Shown in pieces: positions 1-12,120 of a stretch of DNA of 64,000 nucleotides. A model generated the notes under the pieces. The model ran no database searches. It had not been told where the DNA came from and saw only the letters and a program-made list of their open reading frames with translations. Made by a program: the position numbers and the translations under genes. The stretch comes from Augochlora pura (taxonomy: Eukaryota; Arthropoda; Insecta; Hymenoptera; Halictidae), in assembly GCF_028453695.1 (NCBI RefSeq), contig NC_135781.1, positions 22,629,640 to 22,693,639 on the forward strand. The letters are read 5' to 3'. Numbering within the stretch: position 1 is the first letter of the stretch; each line of letters opens with the position of its first letter.

Positions 1-1495
1 AGCTAATTCGCAGTTGGATCGGAGATGTCATTTTATTGATAGAATAAAATCCTCGGAGTATGTATAGTCAAACGATTGGTGTTGCATGAATGCTAATATT
101 CATATCACTTTAACATCGGCTTATTTTATGCCATTGCCGGCGAATGTGTTAAATTGAACAATGTGGCGAATGTGTTCAATTGTAAATACCAATAAAATAA
201 CAAGTGTACCCACCATTCGCATAAATATTATTGCACAATGCGTGCAAGAGAATTTAAGCGTTGAGTTTATAAAGACATAAATTTGAAGCTGTTTAGTAAT
301 CATCGTTAAACTGCTGATCTTTGTGAAAAATAAAAATTTGTTTATTGCACAACGTGCAAACCACTTAAGGATTTTTTTCGCTTATTAAAAATCTTAATAA
401 GTTGAAGATAATAAACACATACAATCCGCAGTTTAACCATCATTAGACTACGGATTTCTACACAATTTGCCATGTCTACATCTTATTTTATTAACATTGA
501 ATCGAGGAAAAGATTTTTTCCTATGATTCGGGAATTTTCAGAATAGCAAAACTGTATAAAAATTATTTATGTTTGATAATAGAAATCCTTTCTTTTATTT
601 TGCAAATTTTGCACGCCTTATAAGTGCATAAATATCTGCGATCTATTTCTCGTTTTACATTACCAGGAAAATAGTTTAATCTAGTTTAATTAATCTAGAT
701 CTTGCATCTAGAATCTTTCAATCATCCTGACAAACAAACACAGTTACAACATTGCTAATAGTATTAATTAATTATAAATTATATTATGAAACGTTTGGTG
801 TTATTATATCACTCTTCGGTCAATGGAAATAGGCTGTAACTATACTGTACCACGATTTATATTTTATGCGAATCAACTAAGTAATGAAACTGTGAGCATC
901 ATTCCATAATTGTATGACAAATAATTACAAGGAACAATAAAACTTATAAACATAGACGCTGCAATAGAGAAATATACATGTATATAAGCATGAACCTATG
1001 AACTCTTCAAAATCATTCATACAAATTACATATTCACATATTTACATATTACATATTCTACATATCGTATACAATACTCTATAATTATCTCAAAGTCATT
1101 GTTGCAAAGTTCCATTTTCTTCCTGATTTAAACAGCGCGTGCATGGATACGTTGTATCTAAAAATAGTTTGCACTTCTATACACTATTTAAATGAATATC
1201 TATTGCGATTTAATGTTGCGAAATAAGAACAAAATATAACTTCATTTTTAATTTCATGCTAACTATACGTAGAAGCACTTCATAAAAAATAATTCATCAA
1301 TCAGGATCCGAGATCAAACGAACTAATCTAATTACGAATGTGATCTAATTACGAATGTAATCATAGCACGAAGTATATTCAGTCGAAACAAGAAAATCAT
1401 GGTCGTGAATAAAGTTGAACCAAGACCATGATTTCGCAATCACAGTGATAAATCGTGGTTACCGACGAATCACACGTTATCTCTAATATGGAACA
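1..1495. other. AT-rich non-coding stretch
   Basis: All six frames are broken by frequent stops. I see no coding signature and no recognisable mobile-element end. The only structure noted is the short inverted motif pair at 423-456. Confidence 0.6.
423..456. repeat. Inverted pair of a short dispersed motif
   Basis: AATCCGCAGTTTA is followed seven bases later by TTAGACTACGGATT, its near reverse complement. Both halves resemble the TAGACTGCGGATT motif that recurs in this window (for example at 6253, 6471 and 6988). The pair could fold into a short hairpin. Its function is unknown. Confidence 0.45.
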
Positions 1496-2335
1496 ACTTT
1501 CGCTGCGAGCAAGCGCGCGTACGGGGTTGCCGCGCGTTTTTGCATAAGTTTCGGACTTCTTCGATCGAAACGCGAACACCGCGGAGCCGCAGTTTTACCG
1601 AGAAATCGCGTGCGTCCATGGGACCCGTAAAAATGCGAGCGTGCGAGGGACCACGGGCCGAACAAAAACCGGGGTAGCATTCATTAAAGGGGTCTCGTTA
1701 TAGGGGCCCCTGTTCCTCGGGCCCTCTGCTCTCGCTCGCTCGTAACTCGAATTTTTGCGCGCGGGACAAATTACGTCAGGCGGGCCTCGGCTCTCTCGGG
1801 CCGAGCCGAGCCGAGTCGAGCCGGGCCGAGCTGAGGCGAGCCGCGGCCACGTGCATCGTGTGCATCGTGTGCATATCCGTGGTCGCTCTCAAATTCGCTC
1901 GGAGCAGCCAGCCGCCCATGAATCTTCCTGTATGCACATTACGCTCATAAACTGTCATTAAGGGATCGCGATCTGCGCGGTCGTACGAATGCGACTCACA
2001 AGAAACCGCTGATCGGTTTGGCGCAATTAGAAAGCAACCGACGAGCAAGTGCACCTAAAAAAACAGGGTAATCGTAAAGCTGAACCGCCTCCGAGTACTT
2101 GTAGGCCCTAGGCAATCTTCTAATGACTCTGCTATCAACTACCCCGTGGCCCCCTTCGTCGAGCCACATTCGTCGTCTGTCCTCAACGAGTTATTTCGAT
2201 CGCCGTTTTCTTTGCTCCAACAGCTTCTACCGAAAGGCTCGTTTTAACGGCGTCGCTTCTGTTTTACTGCAGCCTCGCCCAGCCGTTTCTTGGACCCTCG
2301 AGTGAACTGTTGGGGCCCCTGCAGCTACGTGCTGT
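1496..2335. other. CpG-rich island without a gene
   Basis: Base composition changes sharply to CpG-rich. Open frames of 60 to 92 codons occur on both strands and overlap one another, which fits a low stop-codon density rather than real genes. The island contains short GC palindromes such as GGGGCCCC near 1704 and 2312. It could be a regulatory island or a non-coding first exon, but no supporting signal is clear. Confidence 0.5.
1797..1874. repeat. GAGCC-type pentamer repeat followed by GTGCATC repeats
   Basis: Variants of the five-base unit GAGCC are tandemly arranged to about 1845. Three copies of GTGCATCGT or its start follow at 1851-1874. This low-complexity sequence creates the apparent open frames on both strands here. 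Confidence 0.7.
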
Positions 2336-3480
2336 TTTTCTAATAATAATTATTATCAACGTGTATAAATATAAATATTTAATACTTCGACCGTCGCATG
2401 ACTTCGTGAATATTTGTATTGTGAAAATTGATTCAGTGCAATTTTTTAATAATTGTATCATAATTACATTGTTAATTCGAGGAGTATAATGTTTAGATAA
2501 ATCTAATCAATTGATGTAAATGTAAATGTTTGTAAATTCTTTATACATTTTTACTATTTTGTATTTGAACCACACATTTCGTTCTCAAATGTATAACATC
2601 TGCAATCTACTAATGATATGATTATAGTCAGGCTAAGACATTACTAGTCGTTGTGAATGATAGCGATTATACAGTGATTAAAGTTTGAAATTTTATGTCG
2701 GTATGAATATGAACGCATCATACAAGAATATTCGTGCAAAATACAACGTAACTATAATTGCCGCGTAATCATCTTTATTCTCTTCGATTTATTAAATGAT
2801 TCTTTTGATTTTCTGAATGAGTAGACTAAAAAGAAAATTATTTATGACTGGATTTAATAATATTATAAAGCAAATTTAATTTGACTTGACAGTTTGGAAA
2901 TAATCAATGCTAAATAAATCGAGTCCTTAATACTACTTGTGGATTAATGCCAATTACGATTTTCAATTGCCCAAGCAAAGTAACACAATAGTGACATACT
3001 CTACTAAAATCTCTGTAAAGTAATATAAAATTCAAATATTGCTAAATATTCTTGACATATGTATATACCGTGATAATTGGAAATTATCACTAAACATCAT
3101 ACAATATTTTATTTGCATTGTGTCGATATGCATCTGTCTATGCATCTACTATAGTACGGACTACAGTGTCATAAATCGACATATTTATTAAAAATATGAA
3201 ATTACGAATATAACGTGCACAGCCATCACAAAGAATTACACAAAAATCCATAAAATATCACCATGGCAGAGATAAAAGAATGGATAATATACCGATAACA
3301 ACGTAAAACAACTTTGACAAAATATAGCTTGCGAATTCGAAGAAATTCGAAGGCACAATACGATCGTAATTCAACGCGCGAATTAAAATAATTGCCGCGA
3401 ATGAATTCCTAGAATCGATAGATGGAACAATTTGTTTCCGCGCGAAACAATTTCGGAATTTCTCAGATTGATGAATCGAC
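2336..3480. other. AT-rich non-coding stretch with one short hairpin
   Basis: There is no coding potential. A perfect 9-bp stem, GTGATAATT / AATTATCAC with a 3-base loop, lies at 3070-3090. Nothing else stands out. Confidence 0.6.
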
Positions 3481-4370
3481 TAAATGGTTCTGAAACTGGC
3501 AAATGAGAGCCACTGGCGGCGAGCAACGACCCATTGGCGAACGCGACGAAAACATCGGGTTTCCAGCGAGTGGATTAACAACCGGATGGCGCTAGTTCGT
3601 TCGAAATATTGCGAAGGCGCCCTTCCTCTGCCCTTCGACCTCCTGCGACTCATTTTTTTTTATCGCGCCGTGCGGTGAATCGTTTATCTTAATAAACCGG
3701 GCGTCTCGTTGCACATATCGCTGGCAGAACAGGCTCTGGTGGCCCTATTTTCTCGAAATGCTTTATGAAACACGACGAGACAGCAATGACAGTGTTCTCC
3801 AATCGTTATTGATGTTCTATGCCACGATCTTACTAATTTATTCTTAACAAAATCCTATGGTTTTTATCATTGAAGTTGCAAATAAACCAGCAAATAAATT
3901 AGTTCATAATAATAAACAATAGAAGAGGATAATGAATTGATTTGACTAGACTGTGAATCCTAATGCATTTATGGCATGTGCCGATTGTACAATGAAAGAA
4001 GAAATATAAATTATTATAACAAGGGCTAATAGCATTTTTATTTTATTCCCACAGCGAATAACCTTTTAATTGAAACATTTCTCGAATTCTAATTTTTAAA
4101 AAAAGAAATGTGAAATGAGACAACAAATTTTCTCACGTAATATACAATTTGTTGTAAGGTCATAACTAAAGGAAAAATTATTATGCTTCCCTCAGATACA
4201 ATGTAGACATTAATTTTGCATATAATTATTATAGACTATCAAGCCATAAACGACATTAATATTATATTATATACGATTTTAATTATAACTTATAATAGAG
4301 AAATTTAACAGTGTTGTTACTTCGATATTTATAAAAGAAAAAAATCAGAAAACAGTGATTTGGACTCGCG
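3481..4370. other. Small GC-richer island, then AT-rich sequence
   Basis: The first 260 bases are GC-richer and hold a 64-codon open frame with no recognisable product. The remainder is AT-rich, with no repeats or signals that I can name. Confidence 0.5.
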
Positions 4371-4616
4371 TTACCCTTTCGCTCGCAAAGCCACTTTAAC
4401 TCTAAGTCTCAAATAATTTTTCTGACCTACAGTACTTCCACTTCTTATGACCTATAGTGCATTTTACGCATATAAAATTGAATCTCATAATTTATACAAC
4501 AGTTATACTTCTAATAATTTTTAAAATGTAAACACATTCGACGCTGTTAACACTTTTTTGAAACGATACAATTTTAAGTAATATCTCAAGACCACCATTC
4601 GAGTGCAATGGGCTAG
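4371..4616 (-). mobile_element. piggyBac-type MITE, family A, degenerate copy
   Basis: The left end TTACCCTTTCGCTCGCAAAG and the right end ATTCGAGTGCAATGGGCTAG are decayed versions of the family A termini (TTAACCCTTTGCACTCGA on both sides). The interior matches copies at 20396, 29026 and 52151, including the block reading TCTGACC near 4429. The element is about 245 bp with no coding sequence, so it is non-autonomous. TTAA targets with a CCC-beginning terminus are typical of piggyBac superfamily elements. The strand is set with the subterminal GGCGACTCT-like end as the start. Confidence 0.7.
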
Positions 4617-5471
4617 AGAAATTCTTAATAAATTTTCAATTAATAATCGCTTTTCTTGCCATAAGATTTTCCAGCAAGTTTACATTTAATATTCATTCAT
4701 GATTAGAACTACCCAACCGATCAAAATGACTGGTTTCCTTTTACAATTCCTGATGCCATAAAAATGTGTTACTCGAAACATGCATAATGTACATTAATCG
4801 CGTTTAGAGTTAGTCGGTTCCAATATTAAATCTCAAATGTCACGCGAGACAGAGAAAAAAAATCATTTTCAAGTTTCCATGGCATTTCGAGTGATCTTGC
4901 GAGAGCGGCAGCAGTTTCTCCACGGTTCCTCGACTCTGTCAAACCGGAGTGCGCGCGTTATTCAAGCTACTGTACGCCACGGAGGAGAATTTAATTCGAG
5001 CTGTAGTCTGGGGGTTTATATAAGCAAACAGACAATGGTTGTTATTGTTTGAGCGGGATTAAAAGGACGGACGGGACAGCTGTGAACGTGAAAAAAACGC
5101 GCGCGCGGCTCACGGAGGAGCAGCCTAGCGGCAGCCTAGCTGCATATGCATTCGCATGCACGAGAGCGCTGCGCTGGCAACGCGACGCGACGCGACGCGC
5201 GGATGTGCGTAGGACCCGCATCGGCCGAGATGAGCCAGCACAATGACAGCTTTCACGAGGCCGACGTCTGCTAATGCGATGAAAGCATCAGCCTCCTTCG
5301 ACCTCGGCCCGCTCGTTAGAACTGACGTTTTACTTCGGCACCGAGCACACTGAAATCTCTATTATCGGAACCAACGCGGCGTTCGGATAACGGAGCGACC
5401 GCTCTGCGGCAAGACTTCGCATGGTTTACACTTCTGGGGTAAATGAAACCTAGTTCGTTGATTGTTCTTGT
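4617..5471. other. AT-rich flank, then CpG-rich island at about 4820-5450
   Basis: The island holds two adjacent open frames of 71 and 65 codons with no recognisable domain. It also has a GCGAC tandem run near 5178-5200 and the palindrome TGCATATGCA near 5140. A TATA-like box at 5017 is listed separately. No gene is supported. Confidence 0.5.
5011..5050 (+). promoter_or_regulatory. TATA-like box inside a CpG island
   Basis: TATATAAG lies at 5017-5024, preceded by a run of G. No clear initiator (TCAGTY) follows at the usual 25 to 30 bases, and no gene lies downstream. This may be chance. Confidence 0.15.
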
Positions 5472-5742
5472 TTAACGCGTTGACGCCAGCGTCGATATTC
5501 ACGATTTTCTCTGCGAGTCGGCCCACGAAATTTACAAAAATTAAATAATTATATTGAGTTTATAATATTGAATTTCTATGCTTTTACTATCGAATATCTG
5601 TTTATAATGTTCGGATAAGATAACATAAACCTATTTTGTAGTAACTATTTTGTGAAATGCAAACAAAATAAGCAAATGTACGCCGCCCACGGGTCTGATA
5701 CGTGTGACTCACCGGTGGGCCAAGCCGGCGTCAACGTGTTAA
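5472..5742. mobile_element. piggyBac-type MITE, family C
   Basis: The element starts TTAACGCGTTGACGCC and ends GGCGTCAACGTGTTAA, which is a 16-bp inverted repeat with one mismatch that includes TTAA at each end. It is 271 bp long and has no open frame. CACCGGTG sits near the right end (about 5711), and a comparable CACCGGTGAC block sits near one end of the element at 34048, so the two are probably related. It is read as non-autonomous piggyBac-type. Confidence 0.75.
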
Positions 5743-6252
5743 GAAAATAAGGCAAAGGATCACAAGTGACCAACACACATCAAAATGTTAAATATTACAT
5801 ATTAACTTTTAATCGTGTATTTTATAAGTAATTGCAGTCTTGTTGGAATTATATAATATAGAATATATTAAATTTAATATATTTAACGAATTTAATTTAT
5901 TTAGAATATTTAATATGTTTATTATTATTTAGTTTATTTAATATATTGTGCTCGTCAATATAGGATTAACATAACGTTTAACATAACTAGTCAATAACAT
6001 TCAGTAAACTACTGATCTTGCATTCGTACTTTCTCAAAATTACGATTGTTATAAACTTTATACCGTTTCATTCAAATTTGTTAAAGAAACAATTAAGTAA
6101 TTGAAATGTACTTAGTGCAAAGCACCAAAGTATAATGCAAACCTATTTCTTGATCCTTTAAAACGAATTATGAGATATTATCTTCATATACGTAATATGA
6201 TCATTATAAAATATATAATAACTAGATTATATATTTATTATTATATAATAAC

Positions 6253-6272
6253 TAGATTGTGGATTTTATGCA
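6253..6272 (+). repeat. Dispersed short motif copy
   Basis: The sequence TAGATTGTGGATTTTATGCA is a variant of the motif TAGACTGCGGATTTTTATGC that recurs in this window. Recalled knowledge, not checked here, suggests the motif is widespread in bee genomes. Confidence 0.4.
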
Positions 6273-6470
6273 ATTATTGCAAAATTGCTTAGTTACGATT
6301 TAAAATAGCGTAAAAATTAATAGCACTTTAAACTGTCAATATATTTATATTTATAGTCTATTATAATTATATAATATATATATAATTTTTAGTCTATTAA
6401 GTTGATTAAAGGGCGAATGAATTTACTATTTCGCAACTAGTTATTGCAATTGCTGCAGACAATTTTATTT

Positions 6471-6491
6471 CGCATAAAAATCCGCAGTCTA
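6471..6491 (-). repeat. Dispersed short motif copy
   Basis: On the minus strand this reads TAGACTGCGGATTTTTATGC plus one further G. It is the clearest copy of the recurring motif in the window. Confidence 0.5.
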
Positions 6492-6589
6492 ATGCTAACA
6501 TCGTAATATATGTGGATTCCGAAACTCTAACAGGGATACCATCTTGTAGCAAATAAAAACTCTACCGAACACAGAAGTTCATAAATTGG

Positions 6590-7015
6590 ATGTTTGCCAC
6601 AGGGTCCCGCTATCCCCATCCGCTGTGCACCGCTCGAACGAGATTTCGAGCGAGGCACGGTAACGCGCAAAGTGTTTCAGAAAACCGTGTTATGCCGCGG
6701 CCGATTAATAAATATGATATATCGTCGGCGCGGCAGCGAGCATTAACGATGAATCGCTCATCCGTATTTATCGCGGAGACGAGTGACGCCTTGAATTTCA
6801 ATAAGCCGCGCCCTGGAAACAATATAACGCGGTATTATTATTCGTTACCGATTTTCCCGCTTTCGTCGCGGAGCCTCGATTCCCGTCTCGCGTCCCTTCG
6901 AAACGAAAATCCGCAAGGTTTACATCGGAGAATGGCAGAGGGGCAGAGGGTAGCCGACAGGAATTTTGTAAACGCAAGATTGATTGCTAGACGGCGGATT
7001 TTTTATGCAAATTAA
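6590..7015. other. CpG-rich island with a 141-codon unsupported open frame
   Basis: A plus-strand frame is open from ATG 6590 to a stop at 7015, and its opposite strand is also open over 6610-6822. The predicted protein is rich in R, S and N, has no domain, signal peptide or repeat that I recognise, and ends inside a dispersed motif copy (6988-7009). I treat it as an island without a gene; a species-specific small gene cannot be excluded. Confidence 0.45.
6988..7009 (+). repeat. Dispersed short motif copy
   Basis: This reads TAGACGGCGG followed by ATTTTTTATGCA, a variant of the recurring TAGACTGCGGATTTTTATGC motif. Confidence 0.45.
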
Positions 7016-8196
7016 AAATTGTTTGCATTGATTCCAAGAGATAGGAACTACATGGACATTTTGTTTTTATTCGGAATAATTTTAATCGGTTGAACGTAAT
7101 GAAAGAATATTTCCAAATAATTTAAATATATTTGGGTAAGTTATTTCATGTTATTTAATGTTATTTTAGAATGTTATAAATATTGACAAATGTCATTAGA
7201 CAGGTCGTAAAAATAACATGGACAATAAAAGAAGTGTTTTAATATAATTAATATTTTATATTTAAAATCAATATTACAATTTTAATATTGAAAATTAATA
7301 TTACAATACCAATATAATATCAAATTAATATTTAAAATGTAATATTTGAATTATGTCAATCACTAAAGATTATGGATAAACAAATGTGGGAAAATAATAA
7401 AGAACTATTGCGTAGTTTACACAAGCAAGTCAAGGGTTAATCAATAGGCTACGAATTTTAAATATCTTTGATAGAAATCACTAGGTCAAATACGAAACTG
7501 TGAAAACATTAGAAGAATTTAAATATATTTTTGTATTATATGTGACTTATTAAAATGTCTACAACAAGATAGACATCTTTACCATACATACGTTACTTGA
7601 ATAACTTAAACAACTTTTATTTTCCACAGAACGTCACAGTCTATAAATTACCTCGTTAAGTAGTAAAGCAACATAGTGAAGCATTTTTCTCATGTGCAAG
7701 GGAATGACTTGCAGTTGATCGAACACGTTTCATACCGACGTGATCGAAGGAGCTAACGAAAACAGGAAGGATCGGTGGTGAAGGTAGAGAGGCGGTGGAG
7801 CGCAAATGATATTTTAACACCGGCGATCTCTGGCTCGTTATTAAATCAGAACGAGGGACTCCTCTCTCGTTGCTCGCACGAAATACCGGTTCCACGGATT
7901 ACCTCGGGCGAAAATATTTCTCAATACTTTCGTCGTTTCGGCCAAGTCGAAATTTTTAACGGGAACTGCAAATAACGCTGGCGGGGAACTAAGAAATCTT
8001 CGAATCGGTTTAAAATTTGATTGTTGTCTGGCGAGAATTTAACAACGGTATTAACAACGCCTTGAAACTATTTCAACCCTTTGCATTTATTTTCAGGGTA
8101 CGCAAGAAGACTGCAATTGTTATAATTTTTTAATAAAAGTTTTGTTTCATCCAGATTTAGGAAAAATTGTATTCGAGCAATGAATAATAAAGGCTA
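7016..8196. other. AT-rich stretch with a GC-richer patch at about 7690-8000
   Basis: Repetitive AATATT-type sequence occupies 7240-7340. The patch at 7690-8000 has overlapping open frames on both strands with no recognisable product. A decayed AACCCTTTGC string at about 8095 may be a lone family A end. Confidence 0.5.
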
Positions 8197-8288
8197 TCGA
8201 ATAAAATTTTATTCGACATAATGGAATAAATATCCAGTTGACTAAAAATTCATCTGGGTAAAAATTTGTCCGAATAAAATTTTATTCG
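8197..8288. repeat. Two copies of a perfect 18-20 bp palindrome
   Basis: TCGAATAAAATTTTATTCGA at 8197-8216 is a perfect 20-bp palindrome. Its 18-bp core recurs intact at 8271-8288, 74 bases downstream. The repeat spacing and identity argue against chance. It may be a palindromic binding site pair or part of a small fold-back element. Confidence 0.65.
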
Positions 8289-9946
8289 AGAAGAATTTAT
8301 TTGTATAGGTGTTCATATAGAACATAATCGCCTTTCATATTTTCAGAATATAAAGCGTTGTTATCGATTTATGTATGCCTTCTATAATTCTTTTATAAAT
8401 CACAAATAAATAATTTTAAAAATCTGCAACGTTATAAATATTAAATTTAACATTTACAGAATTAGTAAAATTTCATTCGAAAAATTCTATATAAATATTA
8501 AAAAATTTATATCTAGACACATTAAATAACCAGCAAAATAAATTTTAAAAGGTTTCCATTAATTCACTGAAGAGTCGAAGACAGTTCTACAAACAAGCAA
8601 CAGAAGCATGGACTATTGATTTTGTTTTATTTCGTTTTCTAGCTTCGGCAGATTCCCTTTTGCTTACATTCGATGGTTTCTTATCTCCATTGAAGTTGTC
8701 GAACACGAGAAACAAAACAGATTGTGACAGGTAAAATACATACAGCAGACTGTTGGCCAACAGGAGCGGAAACGTAGTTAGGAAGTATGCTATTTTTGGT
8801 GCACAAAACAATGAGAAGTTCTCGAAAAAGACACGTCGAAGACAGGTGGCACAACGAACAAGAGATCCGCTAGGTCTTTGACATCGAAGTCTGCGGAAAG
8901 TGTTAATCAAAGAGATACTACTGCACACTCGAAAACATATGTTCGAGGGTCGAATTGCAACTTTCACGAGACACTGCGACCTGCGTAGGTAAAGTTAAAA
9001 TAAGATCACTATAATATTGTTAGGAGCACAAAAGTGTCCATATCATTATAATACTCGGCACAAATAACTTGAATTAGTATAGTTTCTCTCTTTTATAAAA
9101 ATTCATAGGTTTATCTTGTTTAACCATCAGGAAACGCGGTTCCTCTCTTCCCTCTTACTTTTAGTCAATTAATTTTCCCGTAATTGTTTGATATATTCCC
9201 GTTACCCATTGAGTGGAAGGGTGCTACAAAATACAGTCATGATTTGACAATTTTAACAAATGTGCAGACTTGGGAAAATTCAATATGAAATAATGAAGAA
9301 GAAATTACAAATTAAATTGATATTTCATTTGCAAACTAATAATTACATTTTGAATATAATTAAAACATACCTGGTACCGATGTATTTACTAGTTATTCTT
9401 CATCGACGAGACTGCAATAAATGTTCGATATGATTTCTTTGTACATGAACGCCTCCATTTATAACCTTGCGTGTACGTAATTTGTATACGAATAAATTCT
9501 ACTTGACGCACTCTATCATAAAATATAAAAAAATGCATAGCATTCTATTTAAAAAAATAAAGATCGCCTTCATCTACGAGCAAGTAATAACGATAAAAAT
9601 ATTTCATGCGCCATTACATTGCTTGCAGAGAACAGTATAACTTTTTCCTCATTCACTCCTTTCTATTGTTCATTATTCGCCTGGTTATTATGATCCTGTG
9701 TATTGTATTTTATCATTGAATTACATTTAATTTAATTACAACATTTGAACGTTAAAGTAAAATACATACAAATCATTTTTCTCACACGGAATTTTATTAG
9801 CGACGAAGCTGTGGTGAAATAAATTATAGTCGCGAAGGAAAGCGTAGCGCAAATGGTTAATTAATTTTTCGGCATTTCCGGGCTCGTTTTCCGCGAAACT
9901 CGACCGGCGGATTTTTCCAAACAGCTGAAAGGCATTCGCAGAAAGA
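8289..9946. other. Mostly AT-rich non-coding stretch
   Basis: A 126-codon minus-strand frame (8587-8967) contains a hydrophobic run of about 25 residues flanked by basic residues. It has no homology that I recognise and no promoter or splice signals. The opposite strand is also largely open there, with one stop. I do not call a gene. The rest is AT-rich without features. Confidence 0.5.
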
Positions 9947-9965
9947 GGGGGGGGGGGGGGGGGGG
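9947..9965 (+). repeat. Homopolymer run of 19 G
   Basis: Nineteen consecutive G residues follow a GAAAGA stretch. Length in the assembly is uncertain because such runs are error-prone in sequencing. Confidence 0.9.
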
Positions 9966-10066
9966 CGATTTCCAGCATGAGCGATACTGGAGCGAAGAAC
10001 GTTAATCAATCGACAACATCATTGTTCGAGGCCGAAGCGCGTTGCGCCGATGCGTCCACCAGAATA

Positions 10067-10085
10067 CGCGCGCGCGCGCGCGCGC
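10067..10085. repeat. (CG)n microsatellite
   Basis: About nine alternating CG units occur without interruption. Alternating purine-pyrimidine CG tracts can adopt Z-DNA. Confidence 0.85.
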
Positions 10086-10289
10086 CCGTGCATTCGCGGG
10101 TACATACAAATTACCGAAACGCATCTGTGAGATCAGCACACGGGCTCTCCGAGATTATTCACCGATATTACCATTTGACTGCCGGATCCCGGATAAACGC
10201 TCGATTGATTTAGTGGCGGGACTAAAGCGATCGCGTGGCAGGGCCGTACGAAAAAAACCGCGGACCCACACGTGGGCAGAAGGGATGCG

Positions 10290-10365
10290 GGGCAAAAAAA
10301 AAAGAGAAAAAAGAAAGAGAAGGGGGGCGGGAAGAGGGAGGCCACGGGATGAGACGAGGAAAAGG
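10290..10365 (+). repeat. Polypurine tract
   Basis: About 75 bases are almost entirely A and G, including A-rich and G-rich runs. Confidence 0.7.
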
Positions 10366-10589
10366 TAGCTCGTGAAATCTGCATATCACGGTCGCGAGAG
10401 TTCCACGGATTAAAACGTACGGTGGCCGGTTTTTTTCTCCTCCACCGGTGCGCTTTTTGCGACCGTTATTATTTTCAATCTCTCCGGCTATCAAGGGCGC
10501 GTACGTGTACGCGGCACACCCTCTTTCTCACTGTACAAAAGGGGTGGCTTCCTCCTCCCACTATTCCGCTCGCTGGCCGAGGGAAGAAG

Positions 10590-10610
10590 CAAGGGAGAGA
10601 AAGAGAAAGG

Positions 10611-10643
<33 letters not shown>

Positions 10644-10646
10644 AGT
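10590..10646 (+). repeat. (GA)n microsatellite
   Basis: Roughly 55 bases of GA and GAAA units. In flies such tracts can bind GAGA factor; whether that applies here is inference. Confidence 0.9.
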
Positions 10647-11090
10647 GGAGGGCCCCGTGTTACGAGCGACCGGCAGATTTTTTTCTCGTGGCCTCCGTTG
10701 TGCCACAAACCCCCTTCCCCACGACCCCCTTAGCAAAAATTTTTCCCCGATTCTATCTCGCGACGACCGCGTCACGGGATTGTCGAAATGGCCCCGGCGC
10801 ATTGTTCTGTATCTCGTGGAACGAGACAGACGACGAGGGCGCCGGCTGCACGGCACTACTGTCCTGCCCCGACATGTGGCGGATGAAAGGAGCCACCACG
10901 AGCTCTCTCCCGACCATTTTTAGAGCGGCCCCCGCCTTTGTTTTCCGGCTCGCGCGCGACCTTCCAATATCCGATTGTAGTATTAAAAGTGTGCCCCCGG
11001 CCACTCATACAATCCGTGACAAAATTATAAGACGCCTGACCCGACGTTCCCCCCAGCGAGGTCTCGTTCACATTCCTCATTAGCGGACGA

Positions 11091-12120
11091 AATTCTATGG
11101 CATGTTCAACATTTTTGAGACGTAGCTTCTACATCGGAATGATACTATACAACGCGAATCACGCTCTTCAAGACATTACTGTACTCTGTCTATTATTTGA
11201 ATTATCGTTTCATGTATCGGTCTGCCGAGTTTATTTTACATAATTTCTTATTACTAGTATTTTATTCTAATAAATATTTAGTAAAATATTCTGTCAAATC
11301 TATTTTACTTATTTTCTATAATGTTATGCCTTCCAGTGCAAGAAAATTAATTATTTATTCTCGGCAGGAGACAACTATTTCACGAAAACAGTTTTTAATA
11401 GTTCAAATAATTCTAAGAAATATCTAGTGAAATATTCTTTCGAACCTATTTTACTTATTTTCTATAATGCCATGCTTTCGCGTACAATAAAACAAAATTT
11501 ATATAATCATGGCAGGATACAACTAGTTCATACAACCTAACAACGGGAACGTTTCTAACCTAATAGATTCAATATACGTAGTTCGCATTCAGATAAATGG
11601 ATTTAATCGAACTCTTAATTCATTTCCCAGATAATATCAATATTCAAATTTGTACAAATCTGAGAAATTTCCATGAATTTGAGAACTCTTTGCGCATATG
11701 AGGACAGTAATTGTATTGCTTAATGAACATAAAATACTACGTACATACATATGTGTAATGAACAGAAATATTAATAAGTAAATACATTCGCTATATTTTA
11801 TTAAATGTATATAAAATCGCAAAATTTGTAATAAATAAACGTGTTTTGAAAAGGGTGAGGTTTTTAAATTAAATAATGCTAGTACACTGTTTCCACCTTA
11901 TTGAAAATGTTAGGAATGAAAATTAATTTCTATTTAACCTCTTCAAAGATGAATTTTTATAGTAGGGAACAATCTATTTAATTTTTTCTTTTTTATTTAT
12001 GATGTATTCAATTTCATTCGGTGAGGTTTTGTTTTGAATAAAAAAACCGCAGTCCAATCAGAAAAATTCGAATAATAGCAATTCCCCATTGAAGGACTAG
12101 CGTTTCTTAATTTAGCACAT
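11091..12120. other. AT-rich stretch containing a tandem duplication
   Basis: No coding evidence. The tandem duplication at 11263-11527 is listed separately. The minus-strand motif AACCGCAGTCC at about 12046 is another partial copy of the dispersed motif. Confidence 0.55.
11263..11527. repeat. Degenerate tandem duplication, period about 146 bp
   Basis: The block TATTTTACTTATTTTCTATA occurs at 11301 and again at 11447. Surrounding sequence also matches, for example AAATATTCT before it and GGCAGGA..ACAACTA after it. A possible third, weaker unit begins near 11229. Confidence 0.7.

Larger units (their letters stand above)
5743..6589. other. AT-rich non-coding stretch
   Basis: Very AT-rich, with ATATTTAATAT-like low-complexity sequence at 5840-5950. 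It carries two copies of the recurring motif, listed separately. No gene is visible. Confidence 0.6.
9966..11090. other. Large CpG-rich island with microsatellites
   Basis: Eleven or more overlapping open frames of 74 to 211 codons cover both strands here. The longest ones run through the (GA)n array, which shows that they arise from low-complexity sequence. Purine-rich blocks lie at about 10290-10365. The island also has polypyrimidine-rich stretches but no identifiable exon. Confidence 0.55.

Noticed and set aside
6590..7015. 141-codon open frame on the plus strand
   Set aside because: Both strands are open, no domain is seen, and the end lies in a dispersed repeat motif.
10448..11083. 211-codon open frame on the plus strand
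   Set aside because: It reads through the (GA)n array as RERERE and overlaps several frames on both strands; it has no domain.
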